Below are positions 1 through 5,521 of a DNA stretch of 5,521 nucleotides, piece after piece. The stretch is from Verrucomicrobiota bacterium. GTDB taxonomy: Bacteria > Verrucomicrobiota > Lentisphaeria > Oligosphaerales > Oligosphaeraceae. Each line of letters starts with the position of its first letter. Positions within the stretch are counted from its first letter, which is position 1. The stretch is from contig JAKLHU010000176.1 in the NCBI GenBank assembly GCA_022709995.1, positions 1 to 5,521 on the forward strand. The letters are read 5' to 3'. The notes beneath the pieces are model-generated. The model searched no databases and was not told where the DNA came from. It saw nothing but the letters and a program-made list of their open reading frames with translations. The translations under genes were made by a program, and so were the position numbers.

Positions 1-306
1 ATCGTCCGCTCCGCCTGGCAACGCGCACATGGCCTGCGCATGCGCATCGGCATGGTCATGCTGCTGCTCAACTTCCCGTTCGGCTATGGCAGCCTGCTAC
101 TGGCCAGCCTGGTCGCCGCCATCAAGCAGGACAGCCGCTGGCTCTTTTTCGGTACGGCAGGCTACGCCGGCTCCTGGCTGATCCTGGCCGGCGGAACCGC
201 CCTGGTCGGCTATGAAGCTAAATACACCTTGTTCAAAAACTTCCGCCGCAAATGGGCAGCCTGGCAAAAATTCAACCGGCGCCGCCAGCTTGCCGTCAAA
301 CCATGA
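1..306 (+). CDS. Small two-helix membrane protein, 5' end outside window
   Basis: The frame is open from the first base, so 101 codons are visible and the true start probably lies upstream. An ATG at 40 would give 88 residues but has no convincing ribosome binding site. Two hydrophobic stretches are seen, about visible residues 16-41 (contains FPFGYG) and 47-70 (contains GYAGSW and ends near a Gly-Tyr-Glu). A strongly basic tail follows (FRRKW, RRR), which by the positive-inside rule would place the carboxyl end in the cytoplasm. The two-helix layout with a basic tail faintly recalls the small 'transporter suffix domain' proteins, but I cannot confirm this by eye. No catalytic motif is visible and the function is unknown. 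The next gene starts 39 bases downstream on the same strand, so cotranscription is plausible. Confidence 0.6.
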   Translation: MVRSAWQRAHGLRMRIGMVMLLLNFPFGYGSLLLASLVAAIKQDSRWLFFGTAGYAGSWLILAGGTALVGYEAKYTLFKNFRRKWAAWQKFNRRRQLAVKP

Positions 307-331
307 AGTCATCCCTCGCCCAGCCTTCCGC

Positions 332-336
332 GGGAG
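332..336 (+). promoter_or_regulatory. Ribosome binding site of the HELCH membrane protein
   Basis: GGGAG lies nine bases before the ATG at 346. It supports a start at 346, or at the adjacent ATG at 349, and argues for an independent start rather than read-through from the preceding gene. Confidence 0.5.
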
Positions 337-345
337 CACACCCCC

Positions 346-1272
346 ATGATGCCTGACCGCCTGCTCGAACGCGCCGCCCAGGAAGATTTGGACGCGCTGG
401 CGCAGCTTGATGCCGATGGCTTCATCTGCGGACGGGAAGAAGACGCCGTCGCCTTCACGGAACGACTGCGCCGGCTGCGCCACAATATCGCCGTCATGGA
501 ACAGGCCCTGGCCGATCAGGGCACGTTCACCGTAGAAGACCTCACCGTCTCCGCCCCCGAACGCATCCCCCCGCAACTCTTTCTCGAAGTCGCCAGCCAC
601 TGCCAGGACCTCTACCGCTTCCGCATCGACTGGGTGCCGGGATTCTTCATCAACCCGAAAACCAGCCTCCTCTTCGGCGGCTGCGCGTATTACTTCTACC
701 CGGACTTCTTCGCCCTCTTCATCATCCGCCGGACGTTCCGCGACCGCGACCACTGGCTCATCTACCGCCGCCAGGAACTACTCGCCCACGAACTCTGCCA
801 CGTCGCCCGCATCGGCCTGGAAAGCATGGACTACGAGGAAACCTTCGCCTACCAAACCGCCGCCAGCCCGTTCCGACGACTGGCCGGCGGCCTGTTTCGA
901 CGACAACGCGACTCCTTCCTGTTCCTGGGCGCCGCCCTGCTCGTCCTCGCCGGCCAGCTCATCCGCACCTTCTGGCTTTCGAACCTGCCGACCTGGCCGC
1001 TCTGGGCCGTCATGGCCGCCATCGCCGGCTGGCTCGGAATCCAGCACCGGACGGCCTGCCGCCGCCTCGGCGACGCCATGACGGCGACCCGAGCCGCTTT
1101 CGGCGACCAGGCCCGGGCCGTCCTCTTCCGCTGCACCGACCAGGAAATCCGCGACCTGGCCCGCCTGCCCCACGAGTCCGTCCTGACCTGGGTCAACCGC
1201 CAATGCGAACAGCACCTGCGCTGGAAAATCATCCGCCACCGCTTTCCGCCGGTGGCAAGTCAACAGCCATGA
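346..1272 (+). CDS. Predicted membrane-anchored HExxH zinc metallopeptidase
   Basis: This 308-residue protein carries a textbook zinc-peptidase motif, HELCH at residues 148-152, inside ELLAHELCHVARIG. It is followed by an acidic patch, DYEETFAY (residues 162-169), in which Glu164 or Glu165 could be the third zinc ligand. In gluzincin-type enzymes the two His bind zinc, the Glu activates water, and a downstream Glu completes the site. The first 130 residues are mostly soluble, with an aromatic-rich stretch just before the motif (YYFYPDFFALF, 115-125). Two hydrophobic helices follow the active site at about 191-208 and 217-233, then a soluble tail rich in Arg and Cys. There is no signal peptide. 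The start is chosen from GGGAG nine bases upstream; ATG 349 is a possible alternative. The stop overlaps the next start by ATGA. I do not recognise a named family. Substrate, and even proteolytic activity, are inference. Confidence 0.7.
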   Translation: MMPDRLLERAAQEDLDALAQLDADGFICGREEDAVAFTERLRRLRHNIAVMEQALADQGTFTVEDLTVSAPERIPPQLFLEVASHCQDLYRFRIDWVPGFFINPKTSLLFGGCAYYFYPDFFALFIIRRTFRDRDHWLIYRRQELLAHELCHVARIGLESMDYEETFAYQTAASPFRRLAGGLFRRQRDSFLFLGAALLVLAGQLIRTFWLSNLPTWPLWAVMAAIAGWLGIQHRTACRRLGDAMTATRAAFGDQARAVLFRCTDQEIRDLARLPHESVLTWVNRQCEQHLRWKIIRHRFPPVASQQP

Positions 1273-1637
1273 GATTCACCTTTTTCCGCCCCAGCCTCTT
1301 TTTCTTTTTCATCTCGTGGATCGCCGGCGGCATCGGCCGGCTGGTCGGCGACTGGTTCTATTTTCCCGGCCGCCGCTACGACCGGCCCCAGCCAGCCTAC
1401 GGACCGGCCCAGGCCATGCGCACACAAAACCAACCCCTCGAAGCCATGGAATACCTGCGCAACCTCGCCAAACACTACCCGGACCTCGCCCAACCGTATA
1501 TTGAAATGATGGACATCGCCGACCGCGACCTGCACGACCGCCAAATCCTCGACGCCATCTATCGACAAGGCGGCAAAACCGTTCGCGGCAAGGAAAAACA
1601 AGCCCTTGACCAAGCCTACCGCGACATGACCCGGTGA
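1269..1637 (+). CDS. Small membrane-anchored protein with a TPR-like segment
   Basis: This 122-residue protein begins with a basic, aromatic stretch (MRFTFFRPSL) running into a hydrophobic segment at about residues 9-29 that includes FFFFISWIAGGIG. It is probably an uncleaved amino-terminal anchor. A linker rich in Pro, Arg and Tyr follows (32-46). Residues about 55-100 look helical with TPR-like spacing (PLEAMEYLRNLAKHYPDL, then PYIEMMDIADRDL), consistent with a single tetratricopeptide-type hairpin that binds a partner. The last 20 residues are charged. The start at 1269 is chosen because its ATG overlaps the preceding TGA (ATGA, 1269-1272), which suggests translational coupling. A longer in-frame start at 1203 would lie inside the upstream gene and is less likely. 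No catalytic residues are visible. The coupling suggests it works with the HELCH protein, but this is inference. Confidence 0.7.
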   Translation: MRFTFFRPSLFFFFISWIAGGIGRLVGDWFYFPGRRYDRPQPAYGPAQAMRTQNQPLEAMEYLRNLAKHYPDLAQPYIEMMDIADRDLHDRQILDAIYRQGGKTVRGKEKQALDQAYRDMTR

Positions 1638-1696
1638 ACCGCCGCCACCCGCCCGCCCCCAGGCGCCAACCGAATCAGCTCCCGACCTGAGACGAC

Positions 1697-3673
1697 ATGA
1701 ACACCCCTACCGACGACATCCTGAAAAACCTGACCGAGGACCAACTCACCGCCGTCACCCATCTTGACGGCCCCATGCTGGTCGTGGCCGGCGCCGGCTC
1801 CGGCAAGACCCGCGTCGTCACCCGCCGCATCGCCTTCCTGATCTCGCAACGCATCTGGCCCAGCCAAATCCTGGCCATGACCTTCACCAACCGCGCCGCC
1901 CGGGAAATGCAGGAACGCATCGGACGCCTGGTCGGCGACGTCCCCCGCCATGTCGGCACCTTCCACAGCTGCTGCGCACGCTTCCTGCGACAATACGTCG
2001 AGGCCCTCGACGACGGCCGCACCAAAGACTTCGTGATCTTCGACGCCGACGACCAGAAAGCCCTGCTTAAACAATGCCTGAACGACCAGCCCGCCACCGG
2101 CGGACTCCTGCCTGGCGCCATCTCAGATCTGATCAGCCGGGCCAAAAGCGCCTGCCTCACCCCGCACGACATCCTGGCCAAAGAAGCCTGGGACAACGCC
2201 GAAACCGTCCTCGAAGTCTGCCAAGCCTACGAAAACCGCCTCCGAGCCCAAAACGCCGTCGACTTCGACGACCTCCTCCTCCTCGTGGCCCGCCTGCTCC
2301 GGGAACGCCCGGCCATCCGCGAAATCATCCACAACCATTTCCGCTATCTCTTGGTCGACGAATACCAGGACACCAACCACCTGCAATACGAACTGCTCAA
2401 ACTCCTGGTCAATCCCGCCAACAACAACATCCACGCCACCGGCGACCCCGATCAATGCATCTACTCCTGGCGCGGCGCCGACTACAGCAACATCATGAAC
2501 TTCGAACACGACTTCCCCAACGCCGTCATCGTCCGCCTGGAAAAAAATTTCCGTTCCAGCGAGCACATCCTGAATGTCGCCAGCCGACTGATCAGCAACA
2601 ACCTCAACCGGATCGACAAGACGCTCATTCCGGCCATCGCGGCCGACGACCCCCAGAAAGTCCGCCTGGTCACCGTCGGCTCCGACCGCGACGAAGGCCT
2701 GTGGATCGCCCGCCGGATCAAGACCTTGCACCTGAACGGCAATCCGTATCGGACGATGGCCGTCTTCTACCGGACCAACCGTCAGTCCAGAGCCTTGGAA
2801 GAAGCCCTGGTCCGAGCCGCCATCCCGTACCAGATCATCGGCGGACTGCGCTTCTATGCCCGCCGCGAAATCAAGGACCTGCTCGCCTTCCTCCGCCTGA
2901 AAGTCAATCCCGCCGACCGCATCAGCCTCGAACGCGTCGCGGCCTTCCGCGGCGGCGTCGGCCCCAAAACCCTCGCCGCCATCGAGCAGTGCGCCCGCGA
3001 ACAGCACCTGGAGGCCTTCACCCTGCTCTGCCAACCCGATTTCGCCCACCGCTGGCAGAAAAAAAACGCCAAGGTGCTGGACTTCGCCAACTGGTGCCGC
3101 CAGCTGCACGACCTGCCTTGCACACCGGTCGGCCAGGCCGTCGCCGCCGTCCATGACTTCGCCGACTTCACCCACCATGCCTACGACCGCGAAGGCACCC
3201 CCGAAGCCCGCCAGGAAAACCTCCAGGAAATGATCACCAACGCCATCCATTACGAACGCGAGCACGACCAGGCCGGACTGAATGAATTCCTCCAGGAAGT
3301 CGCCCTCGTGGCCGATGTCGACACCCACGACCTCGACCGCGACACCGTGATCATGATGACCCTCCATTGCGCCAAGGGCCTCGAATTCCCCTATGTCTTC
3401 ATCGCCGGCGTCGAGGAAGACTACCTGCCGCATGCCAACACCGTCGCCGACCCCGACCAAGTCGAGGAGGAACGGCGGCTGTTCTTCGTCGGCATCACCC
3501 GCGGCCGCGAAGAAGTCGCCCTGCTCAATGCCCGCTCCCGACCCAGCTGGGATGGCGACTGGGGCCGCCAGCCCAGCCGGTTCCTCCGCGAACTGCCGAT
3601 GGATGACATCATCCACACGACCTTTAACGTCAACAACCCGACCGTGCCCAAGCCGACCTTCCGGAGATGGTAA
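1697..3673 (+). CDS. Superfamily 1A DNA helicase of the UvrD/PcrA/Rep family
   Basis: An ATP-dependent 3'-5' DNA helicase of 658 residues with all family motifs in order: Q motif around Gln16 (LTEDQ), Walker A AGAGSGKT (31-38), motif Ia TFTNRAAREM (62-71), GTFHS (87-91), Walker B LLVDEYQDT (218-226), motif III GDPDQCIYSWRGA (249-261), motif IV LEKNFRSS (281-288), GGLRFYARREIKD (382-394), motif V MTLHCAKGLEF (554-564) and motif VI RRLFFVGITRGRE (593-605). A late QPSRFL (625-630) is typical of the family. Members unwind DNA in repair, replication restart and removal of bound proteins. The length is near Rep (about 670) and shorter than UvrD or PcrA (720 or more). The RNA-polymerase-binding tail of those proteins is absent. 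The ribosome binding site is weak (GAG at 1689-1691). The only TAA stop among the complete genes here ends it, and the frame then stays open into the methyltransferase. UvrD, PcrA and Rep cannot be separated by eye, so no symbol is given. Confidence 0.96.
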   Translation: MNTPTDDILKNLTEDQLTAVTHLDGPMLVVAGAGSGKTRVVTRRIAFLISQRIWPSQILAMTFTNRAAREMQERIGRLVGDVPRHVGTFHSCCARFLRQYVEALDDGRTKDFVIFDADDQKALLKQCLNDQPATGGLLPGAISDLISRAKSACLTPHDILAKEAWDNAETVLEVCQAYENRLRAQNAVDFDDLLLLVARLLRERPAIREIIHNHFRYLLVDEYQDTNHLQYELLKLLVNPANNNIHATGDPDQCIYSWRGADYSNIMNFEHDFPNAVIVRLEKNFRSSEHILNVASRLISNNLNRIDKTLIPAIAADDPQKVRLVTVGSDRDEGLWIARRIKTLHLNGNPYRTMAVFYRTNRQSRALEEALVRAAIPYQIIGGLRFYARREIKDLLAFLRLKVNPADRISLERVAAFRGGVGPKTLAAIEQCAREQHLEAFTLLCQPDFAHRWQKKNAKVLDFANWCRQLHDLPCTPVGQAVAAVHDFADFTHHAYDREGTPEARQENLQEMITNAIHYEREHDQAGLNEFLQEVALVADVDTHDLDRDTVIMMTLHCAKGLEFPYVFIAGVEEDYLPHANTVADPDQVEEERRLFFVGITRGREEVALLNARSRPSWDGDWGRQPSRFLRELPMDDIIHTTFNVNNPTVPKPTFRRW

Positions 3674-3781
3674 AGGCGGCGCCACCGCGACAAGACCGCC
3701 GAAAGCGACGACGACGAGGAAACCACTGCAACTGCATGTCCTCCTGCTTCCACCCGTCCGCTCTTCCCTCCCAACGGGCTT
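3674..3781 (+). other. Helicase-methyltransferase spacer with open reading frame
   Basis: This 108-base spacer contains no stop codon in the frame shared by the two flanking genes. Read in that frame it gives 36 codons: a basic start (RRRHRDK), an acidic run (SDDDEE) and a Thr/Pro-rich end. A weak inverted repeat, GGCGG (3675-3679) with CCGCC (3696-3700), lacks a T-run and is not a convincing terminator. No clear ribosome binding site precedes the methyltransferase ATG. The composition would suit a disordered helicase tail, but it could equally be non-coding high-GC sequence. Confidence 0.4.
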
Positions 3782-4924
3782 ATGCAATCCCCCTCGGAAC
3801 CTGATCTGTCTTTCCGCCCGGACGATCTTGAAAATCCGGCTTATCTGCGCGACCAGATCATCACCTACCTGGGAAACAAGCGGGCGCTGCTGCCGTTTCT
3901 GGGCCAGGCGGTGCACACCGTCAAGCAACGCCTGGGCAAAGACCGCCTGAACTGCGCCGACCTGTTCAGCGGCTCCGGCATCGTGGCCCGCTTTCTGAAA
4001 CGCGAGGCCGCGTTTCTGGCCGCCAACGACCTCGAACTCTACAGCGAAATCACCAACCGCTGCTACTTGAGCAACAAAGACGACATCGACCAAGATGAGC
4101 TGCGGCACTGGCACGAGCACATCCTGGCGGGCATCGCCGCGGATTCCTCGCCCGGACTGATCACCCGCCTGTATGCGCCCAGACATGACGACCGGATCGA
4201 ACCCGGCGAACGCGTCTTCTACTCCCGCCGCAACGCCCTTTTTCTCGATGCCGCCCGCCGCCAAATCGCCCGCCTGCCCAAACCCCGGCAAGCCCTCTTC
4301 CTGGCCCCGCTGCTGGCGGAAGCGTCCGTGCGGGCCAACACCGCCGGCGTCTTCAAGGGATTCTACAAAAACCGCCTGGGCATCGGCCAGTTCGGCGGCC
4401 AGGGCCGCCACGCGCTGACCCGCATTCTGGGCGCCATCAACCTGCCCTTGCCCGTCCTGTCCAACTTTTCCAGCCAAATCCTGGTCACGCGCCGCGACGC
4501 CAATGACTTCTTCCCCTGTCCCGAACTTCCGGACCTTGATCTGTGCTATCTCGATCCGCCTTACAACCAGCACCCCTATGGTTCCAACTACTTCATGCTC
4601 AATCTGCTGGCCGAATACAAAGAGCCGACGGCCATCAGCCCGGTGTCCGGCATTCCGGAAAACTGGAACCGCAGCCGCTACAATCAGCCCCAACACGCCG
4701 AACCGGCCCTGCTTGAGCTCATTCGCCGCTGCCCGGCCAAATTCATCCTGATATCCTACAACTCCGAAGGCTTCATCCACCCGGAAAGCTTCTCGGCCAA
4801 CCTGGCCCGGCTCGGCCGCCTGGAAGTGCAGGAGACAACCTACAACGCCTTCCGCGGCAGCCGCAATCTCCGCAACCGCAATCTCCACGTGCAAGAATTC
4901 CTCTTCCTCCTGGAAAAATCGTGA
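3782..4924 (+). CDS. D12-class adenine-N6 DNA methyltransferase
   Basis: A 380-residue enzyme predicted to transfer a methyl group from S-adenosylmethionine to N6 of adenine in a specific DNA site. The order of motifs fits the D12 (Dam/DpnM, alpha-group) layout: motif X YLGNKRALLPFL (29-40), the cofactor-binding loop DLFSGSG (60-66), AND (81-83) as the acidic ribose-binding position, a long central target-recognition region (about 100-245), the catalytic DPPY (258-261) inside LCYLDPPYNQHPYGSNY, and later LISYNSEG (323-330) and FRGSRNLRNR (357-366). ATG 3782 is the only standard start between the helicase stop and motif X, although it lacks a good ribosome binding site. Low translation, or coupling to the helicase, is therefore possible. 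No restriction endonuclease is in the window, so it is either an orphan regulator or the visible half of a system that continues elsewhere. Target sequence unknown. Confidence 0.92.
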   Translation: MQSPSEPDLSFRPDDLENPAYLRDQIITYLGNKRALLPFLGQAVHTVKQRLGKDRLNCADLFSGSGIVARFLKREAAFLAANDLELYSEITNRCYLSNKDDIDQDELRHWHEHILAGIAADSSPGLITRLYAPRHDDRIEPGERVFYSRRNALFLDAARRQIARLPKPRQALFLAPLLAEASVRANTAGVFKGFYKNRLGIGQFGGQGRHALTRILGAINLPLPVLSNFSSQILVTRRDANDFFPCPELPDLDLCYLDPPYNQHPYGSNYFMLNLLAEYKEPTAISPVSGIPENWNRSRYNQPQHAEPALLELIRRCPAKFILISYNSEGFIHPESFSANLARLGRLEVQETTYNAFRGSRNLRNRNLHVQEFLFLLEKS

Positions 4925-5226
4925 CCGCCGGCACGATCCAAGCCGGCCCGCCGCCATCGCCCCCCCGGCCCGCTCCACAACCACCCGCCCAACGGGTGAT
5001 TCCGCGGGAAAAATGTCTTCCCCCGCCTCCACGCAACACCGACTCCACACCGAACGCGACCGGCCAGTCAACGGCGCCAGCACGACGCCTATCCAAACCC
5101 GATTGCCGAGGCAGTGCAACCATGTCGGACGTGGCAGGCCGAACAGCTGCCAGAAGCAATGATGGCTGAGAATATTCCGCCCGCCCAGTGGACAATGGCG
5201 CATCCAGCGCACGCGAGGAAGCGTAA
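4925..5226. other. Non-coding spacer between DNA-modification and metabolic loci
   Basis: I see no supportable gene in these 302 bases. They contain short inverted repeats: GCCGGC at 4927-4932 and 4942-4947 with a nine-base loop, and CACCCG with CGGGTG at 4982-4987 and 4993-4998 around a CCCAA loop. GGGAA with TTCCC follows at about 5006-5022. None is followed by a T-run, so a factor-independent terminator is not established, although some could act as RNA hairpins ending the upstream transcript. I found no convincing -35/-10 pair, but the break in spacing and the strong ribosome binding site at its end make a promoter in this stretch likely. Confidence 0.5.
5215..5220 (+). promoter_or_regulatory. 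Ribosome binding site of the truncated ORF
   Basis: GAGGAA lies six bases before the ATG at 5227, among the strongest Shine-Dalgarno sequences in the window. It fixes the start of the 67-residue ORF and suggests this 5' end once headed, or still heads, a translated gene. Confidence 0.65.
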
Positions 5227-5430
5227 ATGTTCGAATACAAACCAGATTATGCCGATGTGCTCGCCCGCTATGAAGCCTGGTGGCAGGCCGAAATCATCGA
5301 TCGGCCGCTCTTTTCGCTGAGTCTGCCGGTGCCGGCGGAAAAGCGCACCAGCCCCCCGATCAAGACATTCAACCACCCGCGCGACCGCTGGCTGGCGCAA
5401 ATGCGCGCTGAATTTGGAACAGGAGCATGA
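5227..5430 (+). pseudogene. Amino-terminal stub of a uroporphyrinogen-decarboxylase-like protein
   Basis: The 67 residues open with EYKPDYADVLARYEAWW, then EIIDRPLFSLSLP, then a Pro-rich loop and HPRDRWL. From memory this resembles the first 50-60 residues of the roughly 350-400-residue uroporphyrinogen-decarboxylase-like (corrinoid or methyltransferase-type) proteins common in Lentisphaerae, Verrucomicrobia and Planctomycetes, where a tryptophan-rich helix is followed by 'DRP' and a beta strand. After HPRDRWL the match stops and the frame ends 11 residues later (EFGTGA, then TGA). The barrel, and so any active site, is missing. The family's normal continuation does not appear in the other forward frames, because the next gene starts immediately. 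This suggests an internal deletion joining the stub to sequence just before the oxidoreductase gene. A genuine short leader-like protein is the alternative. Family assignment is moderate; truncation follows if it is right. Confidence 0.5.
5421..5425 (+). promoter_or_regulatory. Ribosome binding site of the oxidoreductase beta subunit
   Basis: AGGAG ends six bases before the ATG at 5432 and lies inside the end of the preceding ORF. It chooses 5432 over the ATG at 5427, whose frame stops after two codons. The one-base gap between TGA (5428-5430) and ATG suits translational coupling. Confidence 0.7.
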
Positions 5431-5431
5431 G

Positions 5432-5521
5432 ATGATTGAATCAGACGTGAAACTGGTCTACCAACGCCCAATTGGCTTTGAAGAGCGCGGAACGCATTAC
5501 TGCCCCGGCTGCACGCACGGG
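5432..5521 (+). CDS. 2-oxoacid:ferredoxin oxidoreductase beta subunit, 3' end outside window
   Basis: Only the first 30 residues are present. They include VYQRPIGF and then THYCPGCTHG (residues 21-30), the signature start of the thiamine-diphosphate-binding beta subunit of 2-oxoacid:ferredoxin oxidoreductases (2-oxoglutarate, branched-chain or related 2-oxoacids). In this family the Cys-Pro-Gly-Cys pair (Cys24, Cys27) serves as part of the iron-sulfur ligand set near the cofactor. The enzyme oxidatively decarboxylates a 2-oxoacid to its acyl-CoA and reduces ferredoxin in the cytoplasm, a typical anaerobe trait. The start is fixed by AGGAG six bases upstream. The alpha subunit usually sits just upstream, but here a truncated unrelated ORF does, so alpha is either elsewhere or lost at the junction. 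The exact substrate cannot be read from this fragment, so no symbol is given. Confidence 0.8.
   Translation, partial: MIESDVKLVYQRPIGFEERGTHYCPGCTHG

Noticed and set aside
97..753. A 218-residue - strand open frame across the first two genes
   Set aside because: It overlaps two + strand genes with recognisable membrane segments, has a Glu/Gly/Ala-rich shadow composition and no motif.
1203..1268. A longer start at 1203 for the TPR-like protein
   Set aside because: It would add 22 residues of shadow-like sequence from inside the metallopeptidase gene and put a charged, Pro-rich stretch before the natural membrane anchor. The ATGA overlap at 1269 is a better start.
2074..3156. A 360-residue + strand frame inside the helicase gene
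   Set aside because: It is Arg/Pro/His-rich as expected for a shifted reading of C-rich codons, and it lies within a helicase with all motifs intact.
3725..3736. Tandem ACTGCA ACTGCA in the spacer
   Set aside because: Two copies of a six-base unit are expected by chance and no third copy or known site is present.
3393..3950. A 185-residue + strand frame spanning the helicase end and methyltransferase start
   Set aside because: Ser/Pro/Thr/Arg-rich shadow in another frame, overlapping both conserved enzymes.
4927..4947. GCCGGC inverted repeat as a terminator of the methyltransferase gene
   Set aside because: The repeat unit is itself palindromic and common in high-GC DNA, the stem is only six pairs, and no T-run follows.
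4921..5169. An 82-codon GTG-started frame overlapping the methyltransferase stop
   Set aside because: The GTGA overlap looks attractive, but the product is low-complexity Pro/Ala/Arg-rich, with no ribosome binding site or recognisable pattern.
2123..5212. A 1029-residue open frame on the - strand opposite the helicase and methyltransferase
   Set aside because: Its codons are in exact register with the + strand codons of both genes, so its stops would need the rare sense codons TTA, CTA or TCA. The helicase's TCA at 2123 ends it. The translation is a Val/Gly/Ala/Asp-rich shadow without motifs, while the + strand encodes intact enzyme motifs.

Overview
The window is a dense, high-GC bacterial segment with every supported gene on the + strand. 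It looks like a Gram-negative chromosome, perhaps from an anaerobic member of the Planctomycetes-Verrucomicrobia-Lentisphaerae group. That placement is a low-confidence inference from the style of the helicase motifs, the uroporphyrinogen-decarboxylase-like fragment and the 2-oxoacid:ferredoxin oxidoreductase start. No rRNA, tRNA, CRISPR array or transposase is visible.

Layout. Positions 1-306 hold the 3' end of a small two-helix membrane protein. Positions 346-1272 encode a membrane protein with an HELCH zinc-metallopeptidase motif. It overlaps by ATGA with 1269-1637, a short membrane-anchored protein with a TPR-like helical segment. A 59-base gap leads to 1697-3673, a complete superfamily 1A (UvrD/PcrA/Rep) DNA helicase. 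In the same reading frame, 108 bases further on, 3782-4924 encodes a D12-class adenine-N6 DNA methyltransferase with no restriction enzyme beside it in the window. Positions 4925-5226 are non-coding as far as can be seen. Positions 5227-5430 hold a 67-residue ORF that reads like the amino-terminal stub of a much longer uroporphyrinogen-decarboxylase-like protein. One base after its stop, at 5432, the beta subunit of a 2-oxoacid:ferredoxin oxidoreductase begins and runs off the window.

The first five genes are closely spaced and co-directional, so they could be one transcription unit, but they do not form a single known pathway. The metallopeptidase and TPR-like pair is the tightest unit. The helicase and methyltransferase are both DNA-acting proteins, and only one stop codon breaks the frame between them. 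The region after 4925 starts a separate, metabolic locus. No complete new defence or mobile system is demonstrable here. The points most worth a second look are the metallopeptidase/TPR pair, the helicase-methyltransferase frame continuity and the truncated gene before the oxidoreductase.
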